Shown: in pieces, positions 55,255 through 63,865 of the stretch
Layout: every line of letters begins with the position of its first letter
How positions within the stretch are numbered: the first letter of the stretch is position 1
Origin: Natronococcus roseus
Lineage (GTDB): Archaea > Halobacteriota > Halobacteria > Halobacteriales > Natrialbaceae
Direction of reading: 5' to 3'
Length of the DNA stretch: 64,000 nucleotides
Assembly: GCF_043677095.1 (NCBI RefSeq)
Contig: NZ_JBHLJR010000007.1
Location: 182,756 to 246,755 of the forward strand
Made by a program: the position numbers and the translations under genes
Notes under the pieces: generated by a model
Told to the model about the DNA's origin: nothing
The model's database searches: none
The model's input: only the letters and a program-made list of their open reading frames with translations

Positions 55255-55405
55255 CGCGACGCCTCTCTGGCGATTCGAACAAGCAAGACCAGCCTTTCAA
55301 CAGTTTTCTTTAAGTACTTCTGACCATAAGGTAGAGCTATGACGGGAAGTCGCTCTCTCGTGATTCTCAACTCGGGAGCGTAGCCTACCACTGCTGTGTA
55401 GGGTC
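55255..55405 (+). repeat. Partial copy of the 520-bp dispersed repeat
   Basis: Shares CTTTAAGTACTTCTGACC, AAGGTAGAGCTATGACGGGA, CTCTCTCGTGATTCTCAACT and the GGTAG...CTACC-like end (here GGGAGCGTAGCCTACC) with 10440-10535. Only the right-hand fifth is present. Downstream, CACCGCTGGGTGGTGCAGA matches 366-384. Confidence 0.65.
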
Positions 55406-55743
55406 GTAGGTTTATACCCGAAGCCGCGGCCACCGCTGGGTGGTGCAGACGACAGCACTCGAGGGCAGCGTGACCATTGCAGCACTGAGTTGGTTGAGCG
55501 ACGGATTTGATGACATTGATTCGGGGTTACGCTGGGTCGAGTGAAGCCCGTTTCCACAATTCTGGGCAATCGGGCAAGCGTACGCGAAAGATTGAATATT
55601 TGTTCATTACTACAACCGTCGGAGACGGCATCATTCACTCGATAGAAAGACGCTAGCTGTAGAGGTACTGAACTAGACAGTGCCCATTTACTTTAGTGTA
55701 TTTAAACCGAGAAGCTAAGAACCCGAGTACATAATGAAAAAGC

Positions 55744-57066
55744 ATGGCGAATGAGCGACTGAGAGACGAGAGCGTTATCCAGCACTGGTACGACGCCGAC
55801 GACGAACCGATCACAATCGTCGAGGGCGACGACGCGACGGTTTACGACGACGAAGGCACTGCGTACCTCGATTTTCTATCGCAATTGTACTGCTGCAACG
55901 CCGGCCACAGCAATAAGCAAATCACGGCGGCCATCACGAAACAGGCAGAGCGCATCCCATACGTCTCTTCGGCCAAACACAATGATACTCGATCTCGGCT
56001 TGCAACCGATCTCGCGGAGATCGCTCCTGGATCACTCTCTGACGTATACTTCGCTATCTCTGGTAGCGAAGCCAACGAGACGGCAATCCAGATCGCACGA
56101 ACGGTGCAGGACGCGCCGACAGTACTCACTCGCTGGCAGTCATACCACGGGGGCACGTATGGTGCGGGCGGACTGACCGGCGATCCAGGAACGCGAAAAA
56201 CGCTTGAGCGGCGCGCGGCGACGACCGGAGTCGGAAAGTTCCTCCCACCGCTTCCAGACGCCTTCGATGCCGAGACACCCGAAGAGCTCGCGGAACAGGC
56301 AGCGAACCACGTGGAATTCGTCCTCCGGAACGAGGATCCCGACTCGGTCGCAGCCATCGTCACCGAACCGATCGGGGGGACCAGTGGTGCATATCCTGCG
56401 CCGCCGGGGTACTTCGAGCGTCTTCGAGAGATCTGCGACGAGTATGATGTACTGCTGGTTTCCGATGAGGTGATCACCGGCTTCGGCCGATGCGGCGACT
56501 GGTTTGGCATTCAGACCGAGGATGTCCAACCCGACCTGATCACGTTTGCTAAGGGCGTGACCGGTGCGTACGCTCCACTCGCCGGTGTGATCGCAGACGC
56601 CTGGATTGGAGAGGAAATCCGTTCGGGATCGTACGATCTCGGACAGACATTCGCCGGACATCCCGTTTCTTGTGCCGCAGCCGAGGCGGCCATTGAACTT
56701 TACCGGGACAGCCTCATCGAACAGGGGTGTCAAGTCGCCCCATATCTGGAATCTCGGCTGCGTGATCTCGAGGAACGGTTTGACGTCATTGATACCGTAC
56801 GCGGGCGCGGGCTCCTATGGAGCGTCGTCTTCGCCGACCCAAAAACGAACGAACCATTCGTCCACCCGTGGGTAGATGGCAACGCAAACAACCCCGTGGC
56901 CGACGTTCGCTCAGAAGCCCAAGAGCGGGGTACGCTCTTTGGCAGCGGCCGGCCCGACACCCAAGTTATCGTGGCGCCGCCGCTGTGTGTCACCCGCTCG
57001 GAAATCGACGAGGCTGTTAACGCGCTTGAAGCAGCGATGACCGCTGTATTCGGAATTAACGAGTGA
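55744..57066 (+). CDS. Class III aminotransferase (PLP-dependent)
   Basis: The protein has 440 residues and is full length for the family. Key motifs: ISGSEANETAIQIAR near 110 (phosphate-binding GSEAN), YHGGTYGAGGL near 140, PIGGTSGAYPAPPGYFE near 208, DVLLVSDEVITGFGRCGDWF near 237 (D of SDEVITGFGR binds the PLP pyridine) and DLITFAKGVTGAYAPLAGVI near 265 (the Lys of FAKG forms the Schiff base). These enzymes use amines such as beta-alanine, GABA or taurine; the substrate is not determined. The HAD dehalogenase on the opposite strand, 180 bp away, does not form an operon with it. Start ATG with AAGAAC... upstream. Confidence 0.92.
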   Translation: MANERLRDESVIQHWYDADDEPITIVEGDDATVYDDEGTAYLDFLSQLYCCNAGHSNKQITAAITKQAERIPYVSSAKHNDTRSRLATDLAEIAPGSLSDVYFAISGSEANETAIQIARTVQDAPTVLTRWQSYHGGTYGAGGLTGDPGTRKTLERRAATTGVGKFLPPLPDAFDAETPEELAEQAANHVEFVLRNEDPDSVAAIVTEPIGGTSGAYPAPPGYFERLREICDEYDVLLVSDEVITGFGRCGDWFGIQTEDVQPDLITFAKGVTGAYAPLAGVIADAWIGEEIRSGSYDLGQTFAGHPVSCAAAEAAIELYRDSLIEQGCQVAPYLESRLRDLEERFDVIDTVRGRGLLWSVVFADPKTNEPFVHPWVDGNANNPVADVRSEAQERGTLFGSGRPDTQVIVAPPLCVTRSEIDEAVNALEAAMTAVFGINE

Positions 57067-57071
57067 CAAGT

Positions 57072-57240
57072 CGAACAGGTTAAGAAGGTAGATGAAGAGT
57101 TTGACATCGATCTTGAAAAGAAGGGAATTCTTCTAGCGGTTATTAGAGCAATTCTCGGTGCTCTCCTACCTTGGGACTCGGTGCTTGGTGTGACCGTATT
57201 CGGGTTCAAAGGAGATGGTACCCTTTCGCTGATTCAGCTA
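57072..57240 (+). pseudogene. Fragment of the zinc-ribbon membrane protein family
   Basis: Just past the aminotransferase stop the forward frame reads EEFDIDLEKKGILLAVIRAI, LGALLPWDSVLGVTVFGFKG, DGTLSLIQ. The LPWDSVLG...G..GDG core matches FLPWASILG...GIDGDG in the protein at 6825-7337. Zinc ribbon and other membrane segments are missing, so this is a remnant. It runs into the end of the opposing HAD gene. Confidence 0.6.
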
Positions 57241-57247
57241 AACGATC

Positions 57248-57982
57248 TCATCGGACAATTGGCGGGGCATCGAGGGACTCTGCAAGCTCAATGAAATCAT
57301 CGGCCACAATGTCATACGCATTCTTCTCTGGTTTCTCTGTGCTGTCGGCCTTCTCTGGTCCCCACTCAAGTGGTCGATGAACATACGCAGTCTGCAGCCC
57401 CAGCTCACGGCTTGCATCAAGATCGCGTTCATGTGCCGCGATCATCATGACATTATCGACCTCGAGGTCCAACAGATCTACCGCGGTAAGGTACGTTTCT
57501 TCATCCGGCTTGTAATGTCCTGAGAGTTCAGCGGAAAGGATCAGGTCCCACGGAATCCCAGCTCGTTTGGCCATATTCGTGAGGAGTCGTACATGGCCAT
57601 TTGAGAGTGGTGCGATTACATAGTGTGGTTTGAGTCGCTGAAGGCCGGGTATTGCGTCTGGCCAGGGGTCAAGGCGATGCCAGGCACGATTGAGATGGAC
57701 CATCTCGGACTCGGACAGGCCTTCTACGTCGAAGCGATCAAGCAATTCCTCAAGTGACTTTCGGTGGAGTTCATCGAGATTTTGCCACGGAACGTCTCCC
57801 TGTCGAACTTGTTCCAGCGAGGGGCGGTACTCCTTGCGCCAAGCATCGGCAAACGCCGCCCAGTCAGCCGTCTGGTCCGTGGATTCGGTAATTTGTTTTC
57901 CCTCACGTATAACGCTGCTCCGCCAGTCAACAACTGTACCAAACACATCGAAGACAAGAGCATCCACTGTAGAGACTGTCAT
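57248..57982 (-). CDS. HAD-type haloacid dehalogenase-like hydrolase
   Basis: The protein has 244 residues. HAD motif I is VFDVFGTVVDWRSSV near 10 (nucleophile Asp10-like), motif II APLSNGHVRLL near 125, the lysine SGHYKPDEETY near 150 (K of KPD) and motif IV MMIAAHERDLDASRELG near 180 (usually AAHxxDL in type II enzymes). This pattern is that of (S)-2-haloacid dehalogenase type II proteins, which hydrolyse C-halogen bonds; the physiological substrate could be a phosphate ester or other. It ends convergently with the fragment at 57072. Single gene. Confidence 0.9.
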   Translation of the reverse strand: MTVSTVDALVFDVFGTVVDWRSSVIREGKQITESTDQTADWAAFADAWRKEYRPSLEQVRQGDVPWQNLDELHRKSLEELLDRFDVEGLSESEMVHLNRAWHRLDPWPDAIPGLQRLKPHYVIAPLSNGHVRLLTNMAKRAGIPWDLILSAELSGHYKPDEETYLTAVDLLDLEVDNVMMIAAHERDLDASRELGLQTAYVHRPLEWGPEKADSTEKPEKNAYDIVADDFIELAESLDAPPIVR

Positions 57983-58336
57983 AGCGTTCCGCCCCGTTCG
58001 GAAGGATATCGATTGATGTTGGCTGTTCTTCTGCTTCTTTGGCGGGAATGAGTGCCAAACACATCCATACCAACCACAGCAGGCAAGCAGACTTTAGTGT
58101 TTTGACAGTATTTGTGCGATGTATTTGGCAGTTGGGTCCTCGCTCTTTCCGTGAGTAGGCAGTATTGATGCTATCGAATGTTTTTAGCTACTCTGGGATA
58201 TCGGGTTACTCCATTGTGCACAAAACGCTTCGGAACGTAACTGCTGTCAAGCAGCCAGAGAATATAAAGAACGGTATTTTCGAGAGGTACTGGCTTGACA
58301 ACGACTAAGAGCCTTCCGCCCGTCTTTTGAAGCACA
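57983..58336. other. Intergenic region with promoter of the ArsR-type gene
   Basis: No coding frame is supported in these 354 bp. The AT-rich GAATATAAAGAACGG near 58260 is a plausible TATA region for the gene at 58337, and the HAD gene's promoter must be at the other end. Confidence 0.45.
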
Positions 58337-58747
58337 ATGGCTACGAATTCTCGCGCTTCTAACGGGAATTTCCCAGAAAATCCGGAGGAGTTGTTGCCCG
58401 ACGACAGCATCCTTTCTCTGGATGAGTACCTCGAGATGCATGCTGCCGTTGGTCATCGGACCCGGTACGAAGTTCTCTATCGGCTCGTTCACAGTGGGGA
58501 GATGAGTCCGAAGGAACTCGAGGAGGCAATGCAGATCGACGATAGTACGCTTCACTACCACCTCAACAAACTTCTCGATGTGAGTCTCGTCGAGAAGCGA
58601 CAACGCACCGAACGAGGACAGGACGGGTTGTACACTTACTATCGGGCGACGGTCTTCGGGGAAGTCACACTTACGGAAGGTGTAGATGAACTGATCCGCG
58701 GCGAACAAGCGTTCGAGAAGATGTACGATGGTTCCATTGAGAAGTAA
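58337..58747 (+). CDS. ArsR-type winged-helix transcriptional regulator
   Basis: The protein has 136 residues. The winged helix at about 35-110 is EMHAAVGHRTRYEVLYRLVH, GEMSPKELEEAMQIDDSTLH and YHLNKLLDVSLVEKRQRTER (recognition helix DDSTLHYHLNKL), with a wing GLYTYYRATVFG. It has no metal-binding cysteines, so it is not a metal sensor. It lies 260 bp upstream of the orc gene on the same strand and may serve plasmid or local control. Confidence 0.85.
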   Translation: MATNSRASNGNFPENPEELLPDDSILSLDEYLEMHAAVGHRTRYEVLYRLVHSGEMSPKELEEAMQIDDSTLHYHLNKLLDVSLVEKRQRTERGQDGLYTYYRATVFGEVTLTEGVDELIRGEQAFEKMYDGSIEK

Positions 58748-58945
58748 TTCGAGGTGGTACTGTATCCGGACTCATCGTTCGGTAGTCCACTTCTTGGTTC
58801 TTGACTGAACTGTGTTCTCGCGGCTTTCTTCGTCTACCCTTTCGTGCCCTTCGTGGAACTCCTCAAGTACTCTTCGAGTCGTTGAGGAGAGCGGGGTAAC
58901 CGCCTCACTGGCAGCAGTTCTGAGACGCGGGAGTGACTTCTGGAA

Positions 58946-58965
58946 GTTCTGGAAAGACCACCGCG
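58946..58965 (+). repeat. Candidate origin-recognition repeat, upstream of orc
   Basis: GTTCTGGAAAGACCACCGCG lies 43 bp before the orc1/cdc6 start, and the TTCTGGAA core occurs twice in a row at 58939-58954. A matching motif, GTTCTGGAAACTCCACGCGC, lies after the gene (60101-60120). Haloarchaeal ORB elements have related TTCCA/TGGAA cores. The AT-rich TATTTTATAT beside it could be a promoter or unwinding element. Confidence 0.45.
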
Positions 58966-59007
58966 ACTATTTTATATCCCTGACAACAAATTGGTGAGGT
59001 AACACCG

Positions 59008-60012
59008 ATGATTACGGATGCTCGAGTTCTTCGCCAAGAGTTCGTTCCTGGTGATCTTGAGCATCGAGACGCCGAAACAACGTATCTCTCGGAAACGCTC
59101 GCGCCGATCGCCGACGGTGAAACCCCCGAGACAGTCATTATGCACGGACCGAGCGGTGTGGGAAAGACTTGCGTCGCGAAGTACATGGGAGATAACCTTC
59201 GACAGGAAGTCTTAGATGCGGAATTCCAGTACGTCAACTGCTGGCAGCACTACTCTCGATATCGCTCACTTCATCGGATTCTCGAGGGCCTTGGGCAAAC
59301 ACTTGACATCCACCGCCAGTCGACACCCCGCGACGAACTTTTCGAACGACTTCGTCAGTATGACGGTCCGCCTTGTGTCGTTGTGTTGGACGAAGTCGAT
59401 CAGCTGGAGGATACACGCCTGTTGTACCACCTTCATGAACTCCCACAGTTCAGCATGATCCTGATCGCAAACCGTGAAGATGCGATCCTTCGGGCGGTAG
59501 ATGAGCGATTGACGAGTCGGCTAACGGGTAGCGAGCGCATTAGGTTTGATGCATATCACGAAGACGAACTCGTGTCCATCATGGCCGCTCGCGTTCGCTG
59601 GGGGCTCATCGAGAATGCGATTCAAGACGATCAACTTCGACGCATTGCAGATGCGGCAGCAGGTGATGCTCGGGTCGCTTTGAGTATCCTTCGGAGTGCA
59701 GCACGCCGTGCTGATCGTGCTACAGAGAATCAAATAACTACTGATCACGTTGAGTCGGCGATTCCCGCCGGCCGCGAGGAAGTTCGGCAGAAAAGTATTG
59801 ACACACTCATCCATCACCAACGGGTTCTCTATGAGATTCTCGAGGAGCACAAAGAGATCGAGCCGAGTGCACTCTATGAAACGTATCAAGAACGCGTTGA
59901 AGAACCGAAATCCGACCGAACGGTACGGAATTATCTGGCGAAAATGGAACACTACAATCTGATCGTCGCTGACGGAACAAGCCGAGACCGCACATATCGT
60001 CTTCGGGAGTAG
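59008..60012 (+). CDS. Orc1/Cdc6-family replication initiator
   Basis: The protein has 334 residues. AAA+ motifs: Walker A MHGPSGVGKTCVAKY near 46, Walker B VVVLDEVDQLEDTRL near 130, sensor-1 LIANRED near 155 and arginine region DERLTSRLTGSERIRF near 170, sensor-2 DARVALSILRSAARRA near 225. A C-terminal winged helix (about 265-334: YEILEEHKEIEPSALYETYQ, SDRTVRNYLAKMEHYNLIVA) binds origin DNA. It is shorter at the N-terminus than chromosomal Orc1 proteins, like plasmid-borne versions. Preceded by GGTGAGGT and a TATA-like TTTTATAT. Likely initiates replication from a nearby origin flanked by the repeats at 58946 and 60101. Confidence 0.93.
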   Translation: MITDARVLRQEFVPGDLEHRDAETTYLSETLAPIADGETPETVIMHGPSGVGKTCVAKYMGDNLRQEVLDAEFQYVNCWQHYSRYRSLHRILEGLGQTLDIHRQSTPRDELFERLRQYDGPPCVVVLDEVDQLEDTRLLYHLHELPQFSMILIANREDAILRAVDERLTSRLTGSERIRFDAYHEDELVSIMAARVRWGLIENAIQDDQLRRIADAAAGDARVALSILRSAARRADRATENQITTDHVESAIPAGREEVRQKSIDTLIHHQRVLYEILEEHKEIEPSALYETYQERVEEPKSDRTVRNYLAKMEHYNLIVADGTSRDRTYRLRE

Positions 60013-60100
60013 TGATCCGTAGCATGCGTTCTGGAAATCATCAGTGCCGAAGAGTAGAGCACTCTATTCGTCGCTTCCTTTCCTAACACAACATTTGGAG

Positions 60101-60120
60101 GTTCTGGAAACTCCACGCGC
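60101..60120 (+). repeat. Candidate origin-recognition repeat, downstream of orc
   Basis: GTTCTGGAAACTCCACGCGC is a direct-orientation partner of 58946-58965 and is preceded by TTTGGAG, giving a short inverted GGAG/CTCC symmetry around GTTCTGGAAA. The 200-bp gap before the gene at 60215 also contains AT-rich stretches. Confidence 0.45.
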
Positions 60121-60214
60121 TCACTTTTGTTACTATTCCTCGAACGATAAGCTATGATCCTACCGTCCGATCAAATTGTACTCCCGACCCTGTCGCCAAC
60201 TGAGGTGCTAACCG

Positions 60215-60595
60215 ATGAGTGATGATTCTACCAGCCCTGAGAGGGTGTTTGACGACGCAGATACTCTGGTAGTGCTGTCCGAAGATAGAGTAGCGTACCT
60301 CGAGCAGCTAGCCGGTCATCAAGAACGCTTAGCCGAAGAAATAGGTGAAATAAGAGGAGAACTAGCGGAGATGAACCAGACACTTGAATCTACTGAGCGG
60401 CATATCCACGTGCTTCCGCCGGAGTCGGATATCAACGCACCGCTCGTGACTCTTGAACTGACCGGTGCGGTGTTTGCATTTGCACTTGGAGTTGGAGAAT
60501 TGATGAGAACAGGTGAAGCTAACGTAATCACGATAGTTGCCTTTGCTATCAGTGGAGCACTTGTCGTCCCACCGTTACTCTCATATACCACATAG
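60215..60595 (+). CDS. Small coiled-coil membrane protein
   Basis: The protein has 126 residues. The N-terminal soluble half is a coiled coil (EDRVAYLEQLAGHQERLAEE, IGEIRGELAEMNQTLESTER), and two membrane segments follow (about 75-95 VTLELTGAVFAFALGVGE and 103-122 VITIVAFAISGALVVPPLL). No known family. Position next to orc on the same strand suggests a plasmid-maintenance or local role, but this is only context. Confidence 0.6.
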   Translation: MSDDSTSPERVFDDADTLVVLSEDRVAYLEQLAGHQERLAEEIGEIRGELAEMNQTLESTERHIHVLPPESDINAPLVTLELTGAVFAFALGVGELMRTGEANVITIVAFAISGALVVPPLLSYTT

Positions 60596-60844
60596 TGAGC
60601 GTCTTCTCACACCGGCTATTCTTCTTATCTTCTGTTCTAAACGAAGAGTACAGTGGGATGATGGAGGAAGGTCTACTCATCTACGCATTGAGGTATCCGT
60701 AAGATCGGAGCCTGACACGACTGGGAACAGCAATCCGTCGAAGCCTTTTTTGACGAACCGCCGAGTGCTGGCTTTCGATTACCGGCGATTTTTTTTGGGT
60801 TTAGTGAGGATAGCTCTGCTGTCAGGGCAAGGTTAACTCTCCAG

Positions 60845-61071
60845 TTACGTTTCCGGCTGGTCGTACTGATGGAACTGGTACCTACCTGTCCGCATCACCC
60901 AGTGCCGGCCGTCAAACTCGAGAAGGTCGCCACTGCCGACCGCCGTCGAAACGAGGTCCGGGATACTGGGGCTGGTAATATACGGTCGCGTGTGAGGTCC
61001 GTGATTTCCTCGAGAGTGGCACCTGGGTTTTGCGCTACAACCTCCCAGAGCTGGTCGTATTCCCTTGTCAT
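60845..61071 (-). pseudogene. Frameshifted winged-helix-like gene, paralogue of 3525-3752
   Basis: Starts MTREYDQLWEVVAQNPGATL, EEITDLTRDR and then loses frame by a 1-nt deletion relative to the intact copy (GACCGTATATTACC against GACCGCGGTATCACC). The original frame resumes with a tail like GRYQFHQYDQPE before the stop at 60845. Non-functional. Confidence 0.65.
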
Positions 61072-61074
61072 GGA

Positions 61075-61227
61075 TCAGGAGATTCGATATTTGGCGATTG
61101 CTTCTGACCCGCAGGTAGGACAGGCTTCGGTGTCCTTATTCACGGAGCTTTCGCAGTGCCGACATTCGTACACGACTTCTGGCTGCGTTGCCCAGGACAG
61201 CACCCGGTCTACACGTTCAAATAGCAT
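61075..61227 (-). CDS. Small CPxCG-type zinc-finger protein, paralogue of 3756-3908
   Basis: The protein has 50 residues, MLFERVDRVLSWATQPEVVY followed by ECRHCESSVNKDTEACPTCG. All four zinc-ligand cysteines are kept, so this is the only intact member of copy B. Same start codon position and length as the copy A gene. Survival of this frame while its neighbours decay suggests either recent decay or selection. Confidence 0.6.
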   Translation of the reverse strand: MLFERVDRVLSWATQPEVVYECRHCESSVNKDTEACPTCGSEAIAKYRIS

Positions 61228-61387
61228 GGAGACGGAATCGCTCTGGGTTCACAACATCCCGGCATTTGGGGCACTCAGCGTATACTGCTGGACCTGTCTC
61301 TATCTCGTATTCAAGGGTCACGTTGGTCGTGGTCTCGGCCTGGCAGAACAGGCGTGTACCGAGAGGTGGTGGATTCGCCGTGGGCAT
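61217..61387 (-). CDS. Degenerate zinc-finger gene, paralogue of 3919-4071
   Basis: The frame has 56 codons, MPTANPPPLGTRLFCQAETT, with the second knuckle AECPKCRDV intact. The first cysteine of the CPFC knuckle is now arginine (TRLFC), so one zinc ligand is lost. The stop codon TGA has become CGA and the frame extends six residues, overlapping the next gene by 11 bp. Probably impaired. Confidence 0.5.
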   Translation of the reverse strand: MPTANPPPLGTRLFCQAETTTNVTLEYEIETGPAVYAECPKCRDVVNPERFRLHAI

Positions 61388-61600
61388 AGGTTGGTAGCGG
61401 TAATGTATGGAAGGGAGGGAGCGCGTGTGACTGTAACAGGGTGGTGGCGTGTCCGCGCCCTCTATTAGCAGTATCGTCCCTGAATCTGTATATAGGCGAG
61501 CCAACCACAGTGAAACTGGAACTCGAGGTTCAGCGACTGGTCTGTCAGCGAACGATCTGGTGTGATAGACACACTTTCATTGTGTACTATTCGTCTTTAG

Positions 61601-61810
61601 CTAAGGCTCACACCTCGGTTGAGTAGCGGTAGCGAGCGTCTCTTGTAGCACCGGTCGTTGCTGGTGGATCTTCTGTGCACCTTCGATCAACCGTTCTAAC
61701 AGCGGTGGCGGCGAGTAACCAAGATATTCGCCGAGTTCGTGGAGGATGAGATGGGCGTGCGACCGGAAGGTCGCCGCCCAGCTCAAGTACTGACTAACCA
61801 GACAGCCGCC
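61601..61810 (-). pseudogene. Possible gene fragment after the 203-residue protein
   Basis: The complement reads YLSWAATFRSHAHLILHELG, EYLGYSPPPLLERLIEGAQK and a short tail to a stop at 61601. It looks like a helical protein end but has no own start. It abuts the border of duplicated copy B, so it may have been cut there. Confidence 0.35.
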
Positions 61811-61821
61811 CTGAATACTGA

Positions 61822-62433
61822 TTAGTGATACTGTTGTTCTAACTCTATTGCTCTGGCGACGGCTGTCTCGAATTTCTCCAGGACATCCTCGCTGAACTCT
61901 TTGACGTGTTGATCTTGGTTCACGAGCTGGAGTGACTCCCAATCCCCCGGTTCAGTCGCAGAATACAATTGTACGAATTTTTGACCGTTATTTCCGTATG
62001 CAGTAACGATCACGTGGGGACTGACTTCGTCGTCTTGCTCATCAGCATGAGACCTTCCCAGCCCCGTCGTTTCACTCGCGCTTACTCGGTCGAAGTCAGT
62101 TAACTTGACACTGAATCCGCCGGTACCAAGGCGCTGGATTAACCACTCCCGATCCCATTCTTGGGCCTCTCCTGTGTCAACGTTTACTCCTGTGACGGTA
62201 TCTGTTGAGATACTATCAATTCGCCACTTCGAGAGTGTTTGCGAGTCCATTGTCTGGCTCGTCTGTGTATGCACATCGCCTTCCTGTACCTGATCACCTT
62301 CCTGCACACGAATATAGCGCGGCGTATTTGCTGGGAGGTCCAGAAAGAGTTCACCAGGATCGAGATTGATGAGCGCTTCAACCCCATCAATTGTGTGAAA
62401 CGTGTGTTTCCGAGTTGGGTTGTGATCGTCCAT
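61822..62433 (-). CDS. Unknown acidic protein
   Basis: The ATG of MDDHNPTRKHTFHTIDGVEA at 62433 gives 203 residues; upstream in-frame codons lack haloarchaeal character. The sequence is beta-rich with GELFLDLPANTPRYIRVQEG, WDREWLIQRLGTGGFSVKLT and a final helix (VLEKFETAVARAIELEQQYH). Not recognised. Confidence 0.6.
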   Translation of the reverse strand: MDDHNPTRKHTFHTIDGVEALINLDPGELFLDLPANTPRYIRVQEGDQVQEGDVHTQTSQTMDSQTLSKWRIDSISTDTVTGVNVDTGEAQEWDREWLIQRLGTGGFSVKLTDFDRVSASETTGLGRSHADEQDDEVSPHVIVTAYGNNGQKFVQLYSATEPGDWESLQLVNQDQHVKEFSEDVLEKFETAVARAIELEQQYH

Positions 62434-62539
62434 AGGGTTAACAGGTGTGGGAGACGGTTGATGTTGTTGCACGGCTTTCAGTGACTGTCTGCCCGGCTGA
62501 TGGATCGGGAGAATTAATCGGGTGGTGCATTTGTCCGGG

Positions 62540-62701
62540 CTATTCTTTCTGGGTATCAATTGAGCGATAGATTTCCGATCGAAATTCAGATGCTCGCTCT
62601 TCTCCGATTATGTTTCCGTTCTCAAGCTCGTCAATGATCCCTACTATTGTATCGCAGAGCTTTTCAGGATGGTTGATGCGAGTGTCTGGGTCGTCTTCCA
62701 T
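62540..62701 (-). CDS. Small 53-residue acidic protein
   Basis: Translated from the complement: MEDDPDTRINHPEKLCDTIV, then GIIDELENGNIIGEERASEF and RSEIYRSID, stop at 62540. Two amphipathic helices and acidic composition argue for a real gene. An ATG three codons earlier is also possible. It lies 107 bp upstream of the 203-residue gene on the same strand and may share its transcript. Function unknown. Confidence 0.45.
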   Translation of the reverse strand: MEDDPDTRINHPEKLCDTIVGIIDELENGNIIGEERASEFRSEIYRSIDTQKE

Positions 62702-62942
62702 GCAGTGCATTCTACATCACAGGTAGTCAAGAAGAGGGGTGTGAAAGATGTCCATATTGATATTATCACCATCTGATAAAATCATCAGTGTTCGTTTCGA
62801 ATTTACATATTACACATTCTGAATAGAATCTTCTGGAACATGCTCATAGAGGTCTGTCAAGATTCCTGTAAGCTTGATCGAGATACCCGACTCGCAGCTT
62901 TACCCAATCCACCGATCAGGTTTCCAAGGGGAAGGTCGAGAA

Positions 62943-63271
62943 TTAGTCTTCCGTCCAGTACATAATATTTTCTTTTTCTGTGCCGCAGTTCGGACAAGAT
63001 TCGGGGAATCCCTCCTCAATTTCTCCCATTTCCCCACACCCGTTACACCGCCACATGAGCTCGGCCTCGCCGAAGCTCTGCCCCGACCGAACGTGTTCGA
63101 TGCTCGGACGTTCTACTCCTTCTCGAGATGTCACGAAGAACCCCCCTTCTTCGATGCCGCGAACCTCTCCGAGTAGTTCTCCACCGGCATTATAGACCTT
63201 CTCGCCTAGCTTAACTGTATCCGCTGTTGTTTCGTCGCTTTCTTTGTTGGGGGGTTATCATGGTTGTTCAT
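62943..63271 (-). pseudogene. DUF7130-like rubredoxin-type zinc protein with a frameshift
   Basis: The frame from 63134 down encodes a zinc ribbon (MWRCNGCGEMGEIEEGFPES, CPNCGTEKENIMYWTED). In the same frame the DNA upstream reads TVKLGEKVYNAGGELLGEVR, GIEEGGFFVTSREGVERPSI, as in full-length family members, but meets a stop. An ATG (63269-63271, MNNHDNPP...) is one frame off; adding one C to the run of six (63249-63254) restores one open frame of about 110 codons. So it is either a homopolymer frameshift mutation, a phase-variable tract or a sequencing error. If expressed from inner starts, only the ribbon would be made. Confidence 0.6.
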
Positions 63272-63562
63272 GGTTTGCTAAATGCTCCCAATGCATTTCA
63301 AGTCTCGTGTGTACCTGCTCGAATTTGTGAAACGATGGCGGAGATCGTCGTATCGTACGTAGGAGGAGAGGTATTAGTGAACAGGGTAACGCACTGGTGA
63401 AAATATTTGTCTACTTCTATAAACGTCGTGATGACTATAACGATTGGCACAGCAAATTGGGACCTTCAAAAACGCTATTCTCGGTTGAGATCGATATCGA
63501 GATGTTTTGATTATTTGGGTCAAAATCTCACGGCTTTTTATCCGTGAGCCCTAACTAGTCGT

Positions 63563-63865
63563 ATGGAATATGAGGTCGGAGTGAACGAATCGGTGACTAC
63601 CGCTATCGTCCGCGCAGTGAGCGCTGTAAGCGGTCGTCAACCGAAGTCAATGCCGCCACTAACCCATGTCATCAATCCGGACGCGCTAGATGCACTCTTC
63701 GACTCGCGGTCTAACGGTGAACCGCGAATCGGTGGTCGTCTCTCGTTCATCTATAACCGCTGTCGTGTCACCGTCGACAACGGCGAATACCTTACCATTC
63801 TGCTTCTCGATGACTGCCCACCGGTCACTGACGATCGAGAGCGAGACCGGACTGAATTGCAGTGA
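63563..63865 (+). CDS. HalOD1 output-domain protein
   Basis: The protein has 100 residues and is a stand-alone HalOD1 domain: TTAIVRAVSAVSGRQPKSMP, PLTHVINPDALDALFDSRSN, IGGRLSFIYNRCRVTVDNGE, YLTILLLDD. HalOD1 is a haloarchaeal domain often at the output of signalling proteins; single-domain versions are common and their partner is unknown. A TATA element (CTTTTTATCC near 63534-63543) lies about 25 bp before the ATG, so the transcript is probably leaderless. Confidence 0.88.
   Translation: MEYEVGVNESVTTAIVRAVSAVSGRQPKSMPPLTHVINPDALDALFDSRSNGEPRIGGRLSFIYNRCRVTVDNGEYLTILLLDDCPPVTDDRERDRTELQ

Larger units (their letters stand above)
60762..61604. repeat. Duplicated cassette, copy B (degenerate; see 3431-4284)
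   Basis: Direct-orientation counterpart of 3431-4284 beginning at CCGAGTGCTG. All three minus-strand genes have recognisable counterparts: one intact, one with altered end and lost cysteine, one frameshifted. Confidence 0.75.
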
